Source: Aplysia californica
Taxonomy: Eukaryota; Mollusca; Gastropoda; Aplysiida; Aplysiidae
Reading direction: 5' to 3'
NCBI RefSeq assembly: GCF_000002075.1
Contig: NW_004798090.1
Location: 121,394-158,760 of the forward strand
DNA: 37,367 nucleotides
In this document: positions 27,885 through 37,367 of the stretch, piece after piece
How the letters are laid out: the number at the start of each line of letters is the position of its first letter
Position numbering within the stretch: position 1 is the first letter of the stretch
The notes under the pieces: model-generated
What the model saw: the letters and a program-made list of their open reading frames with translations, nothing else
Told to the model about the DNA's origin: nothing
Databases searched by the model: none
Position numbers and translations under genes: made by a program

Positions 27885-27965
27885 CGCGGGAACTTTTGAG
27901 TTTGTTGGCGGCCATGTGCGAGTTGGCAAAGAAGTCTGCTTGAATGTGAGTGCGCTCTTAATAAG
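27885..27965 (+). promoter_or_regulatory. E-box palindrome and CpG-rich patch
   Basis: GGTCACGTGAC (a CACGTG E-box in a larger palindrome) is followed by GACGCGGG and GGCGGCCATGTGCGAG. It looks like a small promoter or first-exon patch. The ATG opens only a nine-codon frame, so no gene is called. It could equally be a transposon end. Confidence 0.25.
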
Positions 27966-28053
27966 GAATGTGTTTTGTTAGATTGAACGTTGTGTTTTAA
28001 TCCAAAGAGATGTTAAAAGCACAAGCCAGTGAAACGTCTAGTCCTTTTTTGGA

Positions 28054-28305
28054 TTAACGTCTTAAAGCCTTAGAGACTTTCTCGACTGTAAATTCATCAC
28101 CAGCATACGTCTGCTTAGTCTGGGACGAGGAAGACAGAAGAAAATGAGACCAGAAAGGATGGTGCAACCCAGATGTGTCTATCAATGTACTAAGAAAGAC
28201 TCCTAAGGAACTCCTCTTTATTTTCACTAGAAAGAATAAGATTGATAAGAATTTAGACAGATTAGATCCAGATCTATGTTTTGAAGTAAACATTCGAAAA
28301 GATTA
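28054..28305 (+). pseudogene. Decayed coding-like stretch, family unknown
   Basis: One plus-strand frame reads about 80 codons with a single internal TGA: LKALETFSTVNSSPAYVC, then (after the stop) GWCNPDVSINVLRK and LLFIFTRKNKIDKNLDRL, ending LCFEVNIRKD and a stop. Composition looks protein-like, but no ATG, splice sites or known motif support a gene. It could be a transposon or host exon remnant, or chance. Confidence 0.3.
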
Positions 28306-28961
28306 GGAGCCTGGGCTTATCAAAGCCTACCTTTCAGTTAATTAATATCAGTCTAACCGCTGTAATTTTGCCACGCCTTTGTGTTAAATTACTTATTAAA
28401 AATCACAAAATCCAAGCAAAATCTACTATTCTGAGGTACTAATTTCACTCTCTTGACTCACTGACTTAAGATATAAAAACACAAACAGGCATAAGCCTGA
28501 AAGCATTCACAGTAGTATAAACGTATCAGCAATAATATTTTAATGGGGTGATGATGGATAGGAGCAATCAAAGATAGGCTGCTATTGTAACCTTGCTCGG
28601 GTCTAAAATGTATGATGTAATATAGGCCTATAGGGTATATTAGTGACAAAGGAAACCATATCCAGACTGCGCATTATTGCGGAGCTTGTTATTATATTAT
28701 GTACAACTTATAATCTGTGTTTGGTACACATTTTCTATTTCACGAATGAATTTGAACAACTCATCACTGCTTTTTTCATGCAATTCATTGATGTCTGTTT
28801 TCTTTCATTACATCATCTATGGGTGGGTTTTATTTTTTTTATATTTTTTTTTTTTTGGGGGGGGGGGAGACAGGGAAGTGCATAGAGGTTGAATGTAAAG
28901 CTATTGGACTACAGTAAGTTTGACTCGTTGATTTTAAAAAGACTTTCGACAAGGTCGGTGT

Positions 28962-28962
<1 letters not shown>
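28306..28962. other. Unassigned sequence with a T/G homopolymer run
   Basis: No gene or bounded repeat was recognised. A poly-T run followed by poly-G lies at about 28843-28868. Confidence 0.5.
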
Positions 28963-29045
<83 letters not shown>

Positions 29046-29096
29046 TGTGTGTGTGTGCTCTCTCTTTCTCTCACCCCCCCCCCCCTTGTCTCTCTC
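28963..29096. repeat. (GT)n microsatellite with CT/C tail
   Basis: GT dinucleotide repeat to about 29057, then CTCTCTTTCTCTC and a run of C. Reading frames across it are low complexity. Confidence 0.95.
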
Positions 29097-29129
29097 ATAT
29101 ACCAAGACCATACTACATCAAAGATTGAA

Positions 29130-29959
29130 TTACACAAGTTTGCTACGACGCTGTTGTATCTTTAAGAGATTTTTTATGGTCACGAGGTCAATTCGTCGGG
29201 TCCGCTGGTTTGCCATCTTGCGCCCCCCACCCCCACCCCAGGAAAAAAAAGAAAAGAAAAGATAAAAGACAAACAAAGAAAAAACAAATAAAAGACGAAA
29301 AAGAAGGAACATAAAGAATTAATATGTTCATAGTATAGCGTCCTTATGACTTCATCTCATTCAATTGAACTCTACAGTGCAAATGTAACGTGCTTTTTGA
29401 GGGCTTGGTTTATGAATAAAAAGAAGTAGATCTGGGAGTTTTTACGCCAAAATGGTCCCTTTTTGGCTCAGTCATGGGAAGTGTGTAATTCCAGGCTGAA
29501 TTAAGGGAATTCGAATATCTCGTGGGCTAAAGCTGGAAAACAGTTGGAGGAAATCGGTTGTAATACCCAATCTCTCAAACATGAGACTAAAAGTGTTATT
29601 ATAGCCTTTAATAACGGTATGGGTTTAACGATCTGATTAACATTACTAGGTTGTTTAAGAGGCAGGGCCTCCGAAAATAACGTCCGTCTCCGATAGGACG
29701 GCCGAGCCAATTGGGCAAAGAACCTTGGAAATTCCACATTGTGGTCCTAGCTCAAGATCACCCAGTCTAGGATTCAAACCAAGGCCAGCATCTTCATGGT
29801 CCAGCATATAGCAAATAAGCTAACGGAACGCCCACTACAGCATATTATGGCACTTAATTAAGGGCATATCATGCTATTAAATATTATTAGATCTAGAGGT
29901 TCCACTGGGCTGGAAACTATTGATTTCAATTTTTGATTTTCAAGACAGGCAATTTAGTT
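29130..29959. other. Unassigned repeat-rich flank
   Basis: It holds a C-run and A-rich patch near 29222-29300 and, near 29770-29780, the inverse B-box-like GGATTCAAACC that may belong to a SINE remnant. No gene is supported. Confidence 0.4.
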
Positions 29960-29969
29960 GTAATAATTC

Positions 29970-30420
29970 ACCAGGGCCAAATTAATAGTTCGTTATTGGG
30001 TCGACTCATTGGCCAGAATTAAATTGCTCGCAGGCCGGATCTGGCTCGCGGTTTATAGTTTGCACACGTCTGATTTAGAACATTTAGGAGGCAGGCGAAT
30101 ATCCTCCCCACACGGGAATCTAACTTGGGTCTTTTGGATGCGTCACAAAGCGTTTAACCGCTACTTCATAGACCCTGGTCTACTTCATTTGTGAGAATCA
30201 GAATGTGAACGTACCTTGTTGCAATGTTTAAAAGATTATTAATTTTGTTGTTATAAAAAAAAATAAAAAATAAGCATTTTGTGTATTGATAAATAAATAA
30301 ATTGGTAAGTAGTCTCTATCATGTAATCAGTGTATTAAATGAACAAGTTTATAGATACCTGGTCGGCATCGGTTATCCGGCCCACTTTGAAAAAAAAGGT
30401 TGATGAACCCTGGTTTGGGT
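29970..30420. mobile_element. Two decayed hAT-like termini
   Basis: GGCCGGATCTGGCTCGCGG followed by TATAGTTTGCACACGTCTG (to about 30073) resembles the GC-rich right end of Charlie-type hAT elements (…CGGCCCGCGGxxxxTAGTTTGxxxACCCCTG). A second, similar end, CCGGCCCACTTTG...GGTTGATGAACCCTG, lies at about 30378-30412. Left ends and target duplications are not resolved. Confidence 0.35.
30095..30180 (-). mobile_element. tRNA-headed SINE remnant, family C
   Basis: In reverse it reads GTAGCGGTTAAACGC then AGTTAGATTCCCGTGTGGGG, i.e. A- and B-box-like blocks. A related B-box block (GGATTCGATTCCAATGTGGGG in reverse) is at about 31435-31458. Both are short fragments. Confidence 0.4.
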
Positions 30421-30829
30421 AATATGGTTTAACAGTTTAGTTCTGCGGTCACAAGACTGAGCACATATCATGCCGTAGGCAGACTCATTATGGGTGGTGT
30501 CTGCTTTTTTAAGTGCATTGTTTACGTGTCAGTCCATAGCCACCAAAGGCCCTCAATAATCGCCGAGCTGTTACCAAAATCTGCCATTCAACTGGCACAG
30601 ATGGCAATAATTTGCGAGGCTATCAATCCTATCATGACCATAGTAAATGAGAAGCAGCTTTTAGTGTAGAGGCACGCAATTTGGTTCTAGAGCTACGTCT
30701 TTTTTCGTAACTGGAATGACAAACATGTTAGATTCAGATTTGAATTGGCCTCCTACAAAGTGATTATGAATTACAAAGGACAGACAACGCCTAGACACAA
30801 AGAAAAGAAAGACTATGAATTTATTATAT

Positions 30830-31270
30830 GAAAAATGCTCACAGAAATACTTAAAAGGCAAATACATATTTTGACTGGCAAAACAAAATAGGCCTACAAG
30901 ACAAAATGTTCATAATGACTACAGCTTAAGAGCTCCCAAGACAAATGCTCAAAAGGACTAATTCTTAATACAAAATCCTGATGGCTAGCGTTGCTAGCAA
31001 TGCAAGATTAATCCTTATCAAAATAAATGTTCGTAAGACGGAGTTCACAGTACATTGCTTCTCTCCAAAAGCCAAATGTTCTTAATAGAAATCCTCACAA
31101 GATTCACAAACCAAAAATTCTCAAGATAAATGCTAACAAGACAAATGCTCGTAAGACCTAGAAGACACATGCCCACAAAGCAAATCTCTGCAAGACAGAT
31201 ACTAACAAAAGAAATATTTAAATAACTTCAAAGACATACGATTACAAAACATAGGCTTACAAGCTAAATG
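30830..31270. repeat. Degenerate short tandem repeat (~16-base unit)
   Basis: Variants of AAATGCTCACAAGACA recur many times with irregular spacing: GACAAATGCTCAAAAGGAC, AATAAATGTTCGTAAGAC, GACAAATGCTCGTAAGAC and ACATGCCCACAAAGC. It looks like an old, eroded minisatellite. No coding frame is supported. Confidence 0.6.
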
Positions 31271-31478
31271 TCAAACAAACAAACAAACAATTGTAGATGT
31301 TTTACGCCCCTCTCAACACAATTTGGATCATTTAGGAAGTAAAACCAGATGCATCGACACAGCCTGTCTGGTCTAAGAAGAATGCATCATCCTAGTCTAG
31401 ACAAAAGATGGAAATGCTCGATAAAAACTATATCCCCACATTGGAATCGAATCCGTGTCTTCTGTGTCAAAGATAGAA

Positions 31479-31942
31479 CATAACAAGATGGTGCACTCAG
31501 CCAAAAAAGTGTCCACCGGAAGTCCGCTCTTTGCTTCAGATGGCGCTGCAGTCTATTTTGAAGCTCTCTTTCGTTTTTCCAGAAGAAGAATAGGAACAGC
31601 ACCTCCTTGCGTGCGCAGATCGACTGCTGTTCATCAGCAGTTCGTGTTCGTTCAGTTCGGAATTTTAGGTTTTAAAAATTTTAATGACCTCTCGCCTTTT
31701 AATCTAAAGTCAAATTAAACGAAGAAAACAATCACCCTTTCCTCCGGAAGAGGTTTTTTTTGTCAGCGTAACCATTTTAAAAAAGCGTTCTTCCGAAATG
31801 TATCCAAAAAACTTGCTCGTTTCAATTTGATTTTTTAAACTCAAGTAGTGTAACTCTGTTCGCAAGGGTGCGCATTTGCGAAGAGGGCGCCACCGAATTT
31901 TGAGGACACTTTTTTAATTGGCTCGTGGCCCCTCTTGTTATG
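31479..31942 (-). mobile_element. MITE with CATAACAAGA inverted ends (copy 2)
   Basis: Reverse-oriented relative of 26142-26625 over its full length (about 464 bases). Matching landmarks are AAAAAAGTGTCC, GATGGCGCTGCAGTC, CACCTCCTTGCGTGCGCAGAT, TCAAATTAAACGAAG and CACCGAATTTTGAGGACACTT. The ends are CATAACAAGATGG and CCTCTTGTTATG. TA follows one end; the other flank is AA, so the duplication has decayed. Confidence 0.8.
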
Positions 31943-33230
31943 TAGGCTATACTCTTTGTCTGTGTGTGACATCGAAGCACTTAATAACTACTCCACACAG
32001 ACACTGGTAAGAAGAAAAATGTTTGCAATAGGCAGTTAAGTGAACATTTCAGATATATTCAACGTTGTTTCAGTTCCAGGTATCTGTTCTTCAGCACTGT
32101 CTTCTAATTTTTTCTACTTTACTCAAAATCATTACTTTGTTCTGCTCTTTGATCAAACATTACGGGTGACCTTGCTGTACTCACGCCAACACATGTAAGC
32201 AATTCCGTCTCAACATTCATTGTGGCCATCGGCGCTGGTGGGTTTGTCCTGGTTTACGTCAGTGTTGACCCATGCGCCGGAGCACATTTTCCGTTACCTG
32301 GTTCAGATACTGCCGTTTCGAAAACAAAATTAACAACATTGGGACTCAAAAATATCAGCGGCATTATGTCATAGAACGTATATTAGTGTAGTTCATAATA
32401 TCCGACTGCGTCCTCGAGACTTGGTAAAACCTTACGGTAAAAGTGTGTAATACGTTATACTTGTACGCAACAACGATGTTCTTAATTTCGAAGTCCGTGT
32501 TCTGAAACTACAACAACAAAAATACAAAATTTGAAACACAAAAACTCAATACGGTCCCTTTTTGGCTGAATCGTGTTCTTTTTTGTACAATCCTTGATTG
32601 GTCGATGTCCTTGGCTCGAGAACAGCACTGTGAAGACTGGTCCATGCAGTGTCCATATTTTTGCTAATTCGCACTACATTCAGCAAACAGTCCTCGGTTT
32701 TACGTTTAGGAACACTCTGAAACTGTCCTTGAGTTGAGAGGTGTTGTCACTTCAGCATGCATTGTTCTAAGAAACGATAATTCCTGATATTATCACTTTA
32801 ACTGCTTAGAAAACAAGAATCGAACCAATATTGTAACATATTGACCTCAGCATATGCCTTCGCTTCCCATATCAGCTTGGAATATATACCTACAATGCAT
32901 CTACATGTAAATACATTATAGAGCAATCCAAATAAACAGAGAGAATCCACATACTTTCACACTGTCTTCATATACATTTATTTCACAGCCGCTTTAATTA
33001 ATTCATTGTACCACTGGCCCATAGTTATGAAAATAGCTGTTTACGTCTCAAATTGCAAAACGAGTGGCGATTCTATCAGTCTTTATCTGGTGGCTTACTT
33101 GTTCTCGTTCTATGTATTCGTATGTGGTATGAGCAGACGATTTGTGTCGTCAGAAAATTTACAAAAATTTATACATGAATACCACAACCTGATATCCCGT
33201 TAACAAACGAGTAAGACTCGATGTGACAAA
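31943..33230. other. Unassigned sequence before the second SelO copy
   Basis: No gene or bounded element is supported. An ATG-less plus-strand frame at about 32150-32374 contains a hydrophobic run (STFIVAIGAGGFVLVYVSV), but it has no acceptor, start or homology that I recognise. Confidence 0.45.
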
Positions 33231-34256
33231 AGTTTTATGATGGCCATCCCCTACCAGAGAGAACAGCCATAGTACTGAGGCTTGCTCCCTCTTGGTTTCT
33301 ATTGGATCACTGGAAATCCTTTCTTATACTGGAGAAACAGAATTATTGAGGTTATTGCTCGGTAATGTGATTAAATTTTTCTTTATAAATGAATATCGAT
33401 ATCAATAGTAAAGATGCTGTTTCAAGAAATAGTCAGTAGTACTGCGCACCTCATTGCTCAGTTGCAAGGTATTGGGTTTGCACATGGAGTTTGTAATGCT
33501 GACCTCTTCAGCCTTTTGTCAATTACAATTGACTATGGTCCTTTAGGATTTATGGATGCCTACGATCCTAAGTTTGTTCCTATTTTTTCAGATGATGGAA
33601 AAAAAGATACAGCTTTGAGAATGAAGTACGGTTTTTTAAAACATGGAACACTTTCTAAGAAAAAACAACAACAAAAACCCCCACCGGTTTTACGTAATCA
33701 ACAAATGAAATCTGCAAATATCCTTTTGGAGGGTGTGTTGAGAAATATAAAAGTTCCTTAAACATTTTTTTTTGCTAAATAATTTGCCTTCAACACTGTG
33801 AAAAGACATAATAACGAGAACCCAATGGTTACATTTTTAAAGATACTTGAGGAAACGGAAGCTGATTTTACAAAAAGTTGGAGAGAGTTGGGAGAAATTT
33901 CTCTAATGAATTTTATGAAGGGTGAGATGAGGAATAGCTTTTGGGCATTGCGTGTAATATTAGGGCACGAGTGGTTTCCACATTTTGTAAAACTTTATAA
34001 TGTAAGACTCAAATCAAAAGACCTTTTTGACCATGAAAGACAAAAACTAATGAATAAAAATAACCCATGCTTTGTTCTCCGAAACTGGATAGCTCAGAGA
34101 GTAGTTTCAGCTGTTGAAGAAAAAGATTTTGCTTTTGTTTACAACTTGCAGAAAGTATTGGAGCTTCCATTCTCAAATCAAGATGACGCTGAGGTGCTTG
34201 GGCTTGCCAGTAAGCCTCCTCAATGGGCAGCTAATCTTTTTGTTACTTACATTTAG
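33231..34256 (+). pseudogene. Broken second copy of SelO exon 2
   Basis: Starts abruptly inside exon 2, at the base matching 5369, and runs to the end of the coding region. The first ~150 bases are nearly identical to copy 1; later parts differ more. Exon 1 and the first ~20 codons of exon 2 are missing. Lesions relative to copy 1 include one lost base after TGGTTTC near 33300, an indel near 33390-33412 that leaves TAG and TAA in frame, a frame change near 33600, an AACAACAAC-type insertion near 33665 and breaks near 33760-33780. The catalytic motif NTDN is changed to NADL, removing the metal-binding asparagine. Near the end it reads WAANLFVTYI and stops, but a relict TTTGCTCATCATTGAT still matches the Cys-Ser-Ser end of copy 1. 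A non-functional segmental duplicate. Confidence 0.9.
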
Positions 34257-35478
34257 TGTGATTTGCTCATCATTGATCGAGGAAAAATAATCTGTTTAGG
34301 GATGAGAGTTTGGTGTTTGTTGATTTTGTGATCCCACTGCTCCGGGCCTTAAAGTGATCCACTCTCCTACCAACTGTGGGTGCTGTTCCTTACAGATGAG
34401 GAGGCTACAACCTCTTTTGTGTGTATTGAGGGGAGGTAGATTTCTTCTCTACTATATATGTCTTCTCGCCAGATCTATTTTGTGCCAGTTTGTAGTCTCA
34501 GGTGAAGCCGAAATTAGAATCTCCTGTAGTTGCAATGTAGGGTGTGTCTTTAAAGTGGCCTGTATTTGTCTAGAGGGAGATACACTTACCTGAAAGAAAG
34601 TACTTATTTTGAATAGTAATATTGACGCCAACTGGATTGACTTGAAGGATTTTAGTAGTAGTAGTAGTGGAAACAGTTGCTGTAAATGTTTGTTTTGTAT
34701 CTTAATTGATGGAGTTGGGGAGAATATTATTTTATAATGAGCTAAATAGTTTTTTATCACGTGCTAAGAAATATTTCTTACCATGGGCCTACAAGGTACG
34801 CTTTATTTGAATAATGATTTTTTTTGTGGGTGAGGGGGGGTTATACCATTTACTAATACAGTACTATTACAGTTACCACCTTAATTGACTGAAACACAAT
34901 TTCAGACTGGTCCATGTTATAATAACAAGACTCAGCGATTTTTAAGGAAAATAATCCTGGGGGTTATTGTTGACATTATTATTTTTAGTTGTTTCCCTTG
35001 GTCTGTAAACTCCTGAATTGCATCATTAATGATCTTTGCTAATTATTCGTTCTATTGAAAACTATTTCCTCTTTGATGCAACACTTCATGAAGTAAAAAT
35101 TACCCGTATTTACTCGTGCCCCTTCTCACATCACTGAGTTTTTGTAAGTCACTAGGTTTAGATATTATGTATACAAATATACCTATTTTGGTTTCATATT
35201 GAAATTTCAAAGGCTTGGAAAAGTTTCGGTTCTCCCTGTATTCATATTTAAATAATGATTGACATCATTATAGCCTTATAGAGCTGTTATTGTTATGTTA
35301 TTTAATTTTTACAGGAACACCCCTGTGGACTAGAGTAATAATAAGTTCAGTTCTTATTTTTAACTACAAGGCACTAGCACTTTTAAAGTCACTATTGGCG
35401 CTCTCTGGTACTTTGGCTCCGGTTTTGCTAACAGTTTACTGCGATGTTTCAGGTTTACTTGATGGTCTTTACTACCGC
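34257..35478 (+). repeat. Compact copy of the duplicated SelO 3' flank
   Basis: Aligns in order with 6394-6725, 12303-12625, 17290-17844 and 18385-18645, but without the insertions between them. This shows that the second SelO copy arose by DNA duplication including non-coding flank, not by reverse transcription. Confidence 0.8.
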
Positions 35479-35479
35479 C

Positions 35480-36720
35480 TGAACTGGGCAGCTATAGAAG
35501 AGGAAAGATCACACGGATGAATGCAGCCACTCTTGCATCCGACGTATATAATGGCTTCTAAAAGGGGGAAGAAACTCTGGTAGCAGCACTTGACTTGGAA
35601 GATGCCTACAACAGAGTTCAGTATGACACTTCATGAGGACTCTAGCTGACCTGAGGGTAGATCCACATTTGGTGCAATGGATTGGGGCAGCACTACGGGG
35701 AGGAACTCGACAGACTGGAACAGTGGAGTAAAGCAAACAACGGGAAACTGCACCCAGACAAAGCCTGTACACTGTGGTGTACACTGAATAACCTTGCACC
35801 ATGACATGCCAAGTATCTCGATAGGAGGCAAAGTGCTGAAGAGGGAACACACACTGAAGTACTTGGGCATCACGTTTGATCGCACCCTCTCTGGCAAAGA
35901 TCACATCACGAGAACAATCTCCAGGGCGAGAAAAGGCCTAACAGCCCTTAAGATGATGGCCAGAGCTAAGATGAGTCAGAAAATCATAGTCATCCTCTAC
36001 AAGACACTGGTACTCTCTGCCGTAGAGTACGGACTCGGACTCTAGACCCTATCAAAGGCGCAACTGCAAGACTCGATGTTTTATGAAATAAAGAAATGAG
36101 GGCAATTGTGAGGTGCACACTAGACACCTCAGCTGAAGCAATGAGATACTCCTAGACTTCCCATGTGCAGATGAGAGGAACAAACTAGCACAAATCAGCG
36201 CATACGAGACGAACCTCCTACATAATAAAGTGGGACAGCAGATGACATCAAGGCTAAAGAGGGGCATAGAATGGATGAGTCAAGCAACGAACACCATCAA
36301 CGAGTGCTTCCCGATACAGGACATCAGGAGAGGCAGGGACTGGATCGAGGTCGAAGATGCGCTCGGAGAGTACACACCGGTGAAAACAACATTGGGTAGA
36401 TAATGTCCTGACTGGCCACTTGAAGCTACAAACCCTGAAGTTGAGACCCTGATAGAAGAACATAGCGAACATGGAGATGCTGTGATCTTCACTGATGGAT
36501 CAGCCAACAGAGGAGTCAAACTGGGCTGGGTCTTCAGTGTCAGATTTGATGGGGTAGTCGTGAAAGAGCAAAGCGGAGCAACTGCACTTACAAGCCATAT
36601 GTGAGGCTCTACACCCAAAGAGGAGAACGGAAACACAGCCATCTGTGCGGACACGTCCGCGGATCTTCAACCCGATTAAGATAGAGACTGTAAGCAGATA
36701 GACTCTAGGATGGATCTCGA
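35480..36720 (+). mobile_element. LINE with RNase H domain, decayed
   Basis: Plus-strand reverse-transcriptase and RNase H pieces in order. AALDLEDAYNRVQY is near 35585; LVQWIGAALRGGTRQTGT is near 35665. KYLGITFDRTLSGKDHITR and MSQKIIVILYKTLVLSAVEYG lie at 35794-36045. The RNase H start (DAVIFTDGSANRGVK, then FSVRFDGVVVKEQSGAT) is near 36475-36590. The frame is broken many times by stops and shifts. A terminal RNase H points to the I/Jockey side of LINE diversity. It begins exactly where the SelO duplication ends. Confidence 0.8.
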
Positions 36721-37116
36721 AGAGGGAAAGGGGGGGGGCAGAGATGGACATGTTCCGACTGTAGTGACCCCAACACTGAGGACAAAGATTGACAAGGATT
36801 ATAGTAACTTTACTGTAATTAGTACATTCCCCTATCATCAACAAAATTGTGATGCTTTAGGAGGCGGGCTGCTTTGATCCTGACTACCAAGGCCAACCGG
36901 GGATGAAATGATTTTTAGGCCCCAGTAGACAGATGGAGATACTTTACAAAAAAAGAAGAAGATAAAAAGAGCACTCTCTATAATATGAAGCTCTTCCAGC
37001 GACGGCGAAAGGCCTGACTGTCTCACCCCAAACGCCGGCTTACTGCTAGACTAGTCCAGGGATTTGGAACGCTCTCTGATTCTAATGTGTTCTGTTCCTT
37101 CTGCTTGTTTGTTTTT
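36721..37116. other. Unassigned flank, perhaps LINE 3' UTR
   Basis: Follows the LINE directly. It has a G-run at 36731-36738 and an A-rich patch near 36950. No independent gene is seen. Confidence 0.4.
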
Positions 37117-37367
37117 GTAAAGTGTTTTACGGCGCTCACAACTGCATAAGGTCATATTTTATGAGCGCGCGGGACACACCTAATATTTTCAGTTGGTAGG
37201 ACATTTTGAATTTTGCTCGGGTGGCGGCTGAAGCCTACTCTTATCGATTTTAGACCACCAAGGGATCTGTAACGTGCGCAACTTGCACACGGGCCCTCCA
37301 AGATTTTTCGCCCTTGTCCGAGAAGGCTAGGTGTAGATCTTTCCTACCAGAAGATCAGGGGTGTGGC
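37117..37367 (-). mobile_element. tRNA-headed SINE, family A (copy 5, cut by window end)
   Basis: Minus-strand tail and body (GTAAAGTGTTTTACGGCGC, AGTTGGTAGGACATTTTGAA, GACCACCAAGGGATCTGTAA, AGAAGGCTAGGTGTAGATCT). The head lies beyond the window. Confidence 0.85.

Noticed and set aside
32150-32374. ATG-less frame with a membrane-like hydrophobic run (STFIVAIGAGGFVLVYVSV)
   Set aside because: About 70 codons, no start, no convincing acceptor, no recognised homologue. Chance is likely, though a junction search would settle it.

Overview
This window is animal nuclear DNA. It has spliced genes, tRNA-headed SINEs, several LINE clades, a Ty3/gypsy retroelement, hAT-type and pogo/Tigger-type DNA transposons, and many microsatellites. 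The repeats, together with an animal SelO gene and a WAP/VWC secreted protein, suggest a lophotrochozoan, probably a gastropod mollusc. That assignment is an inference from the kinds of repeat present, not from a species match.

Two host genes can be supported. (1) On the + strand, 1604-6393, is a two-exon SelO-family protein adenylyltransferase. It ends Val-Ser-Cys-Ser-Ser, with cysteine where vertebrate SELENOO has selenocysteine. (2) On the - strand, 25711-20822, is a small four-exon gene made of exons too short to stand out as open reading frames. It has a TATA box, a signal-peptide exon, an eight-cysteine WAP exon, a VWC-like exon and a short terminal exon with the last cysteine, a stop and an AATAAA signal. 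Every junction keeps frame and gives a 125-residue secreted protein with 14 mature cysteines. It is the main discovery in the window.

Layout: 1-1460, microsatellite and a minus-strand RTE-like LINE fragment. 1604-6393, SelO, whose single intron holds a MITE and a SINE. 6394-18645, the SelO 3' flank, expanded by insertions: a decayed Ty3/gypsy element (7444-12135), a Tigger-like element, a small foldback, a second SINE family, a LINE tail, a hAT MITE and another SINE. 19161-20376, microsatellites and a 1-kb foldback element. 20771-25835, the WAP-VWC gene, with introns full of SINE, LINE and hAT copies, (TA)n, (AAT)n and a minisatellite. 26142-31942, two inverted copies of one MITE family, another foldback, hAT ends, SINE pieces and a degenerate short tandem repeat. 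33231-35478, a second, broken copy of SelO exon 2 plus its 3' flank. 35480-36720, a LINE with an RNase H domain. 37117-37367, a SINE cut by the window end.

The two SelO blocks are direct duplicates about 28 kb apart. The second is compact (2.25 kb). The first spans 13.3 kb because insertions separate the same homologous segments, so the compact copy shows approximate empty sites for the insertions in the other.
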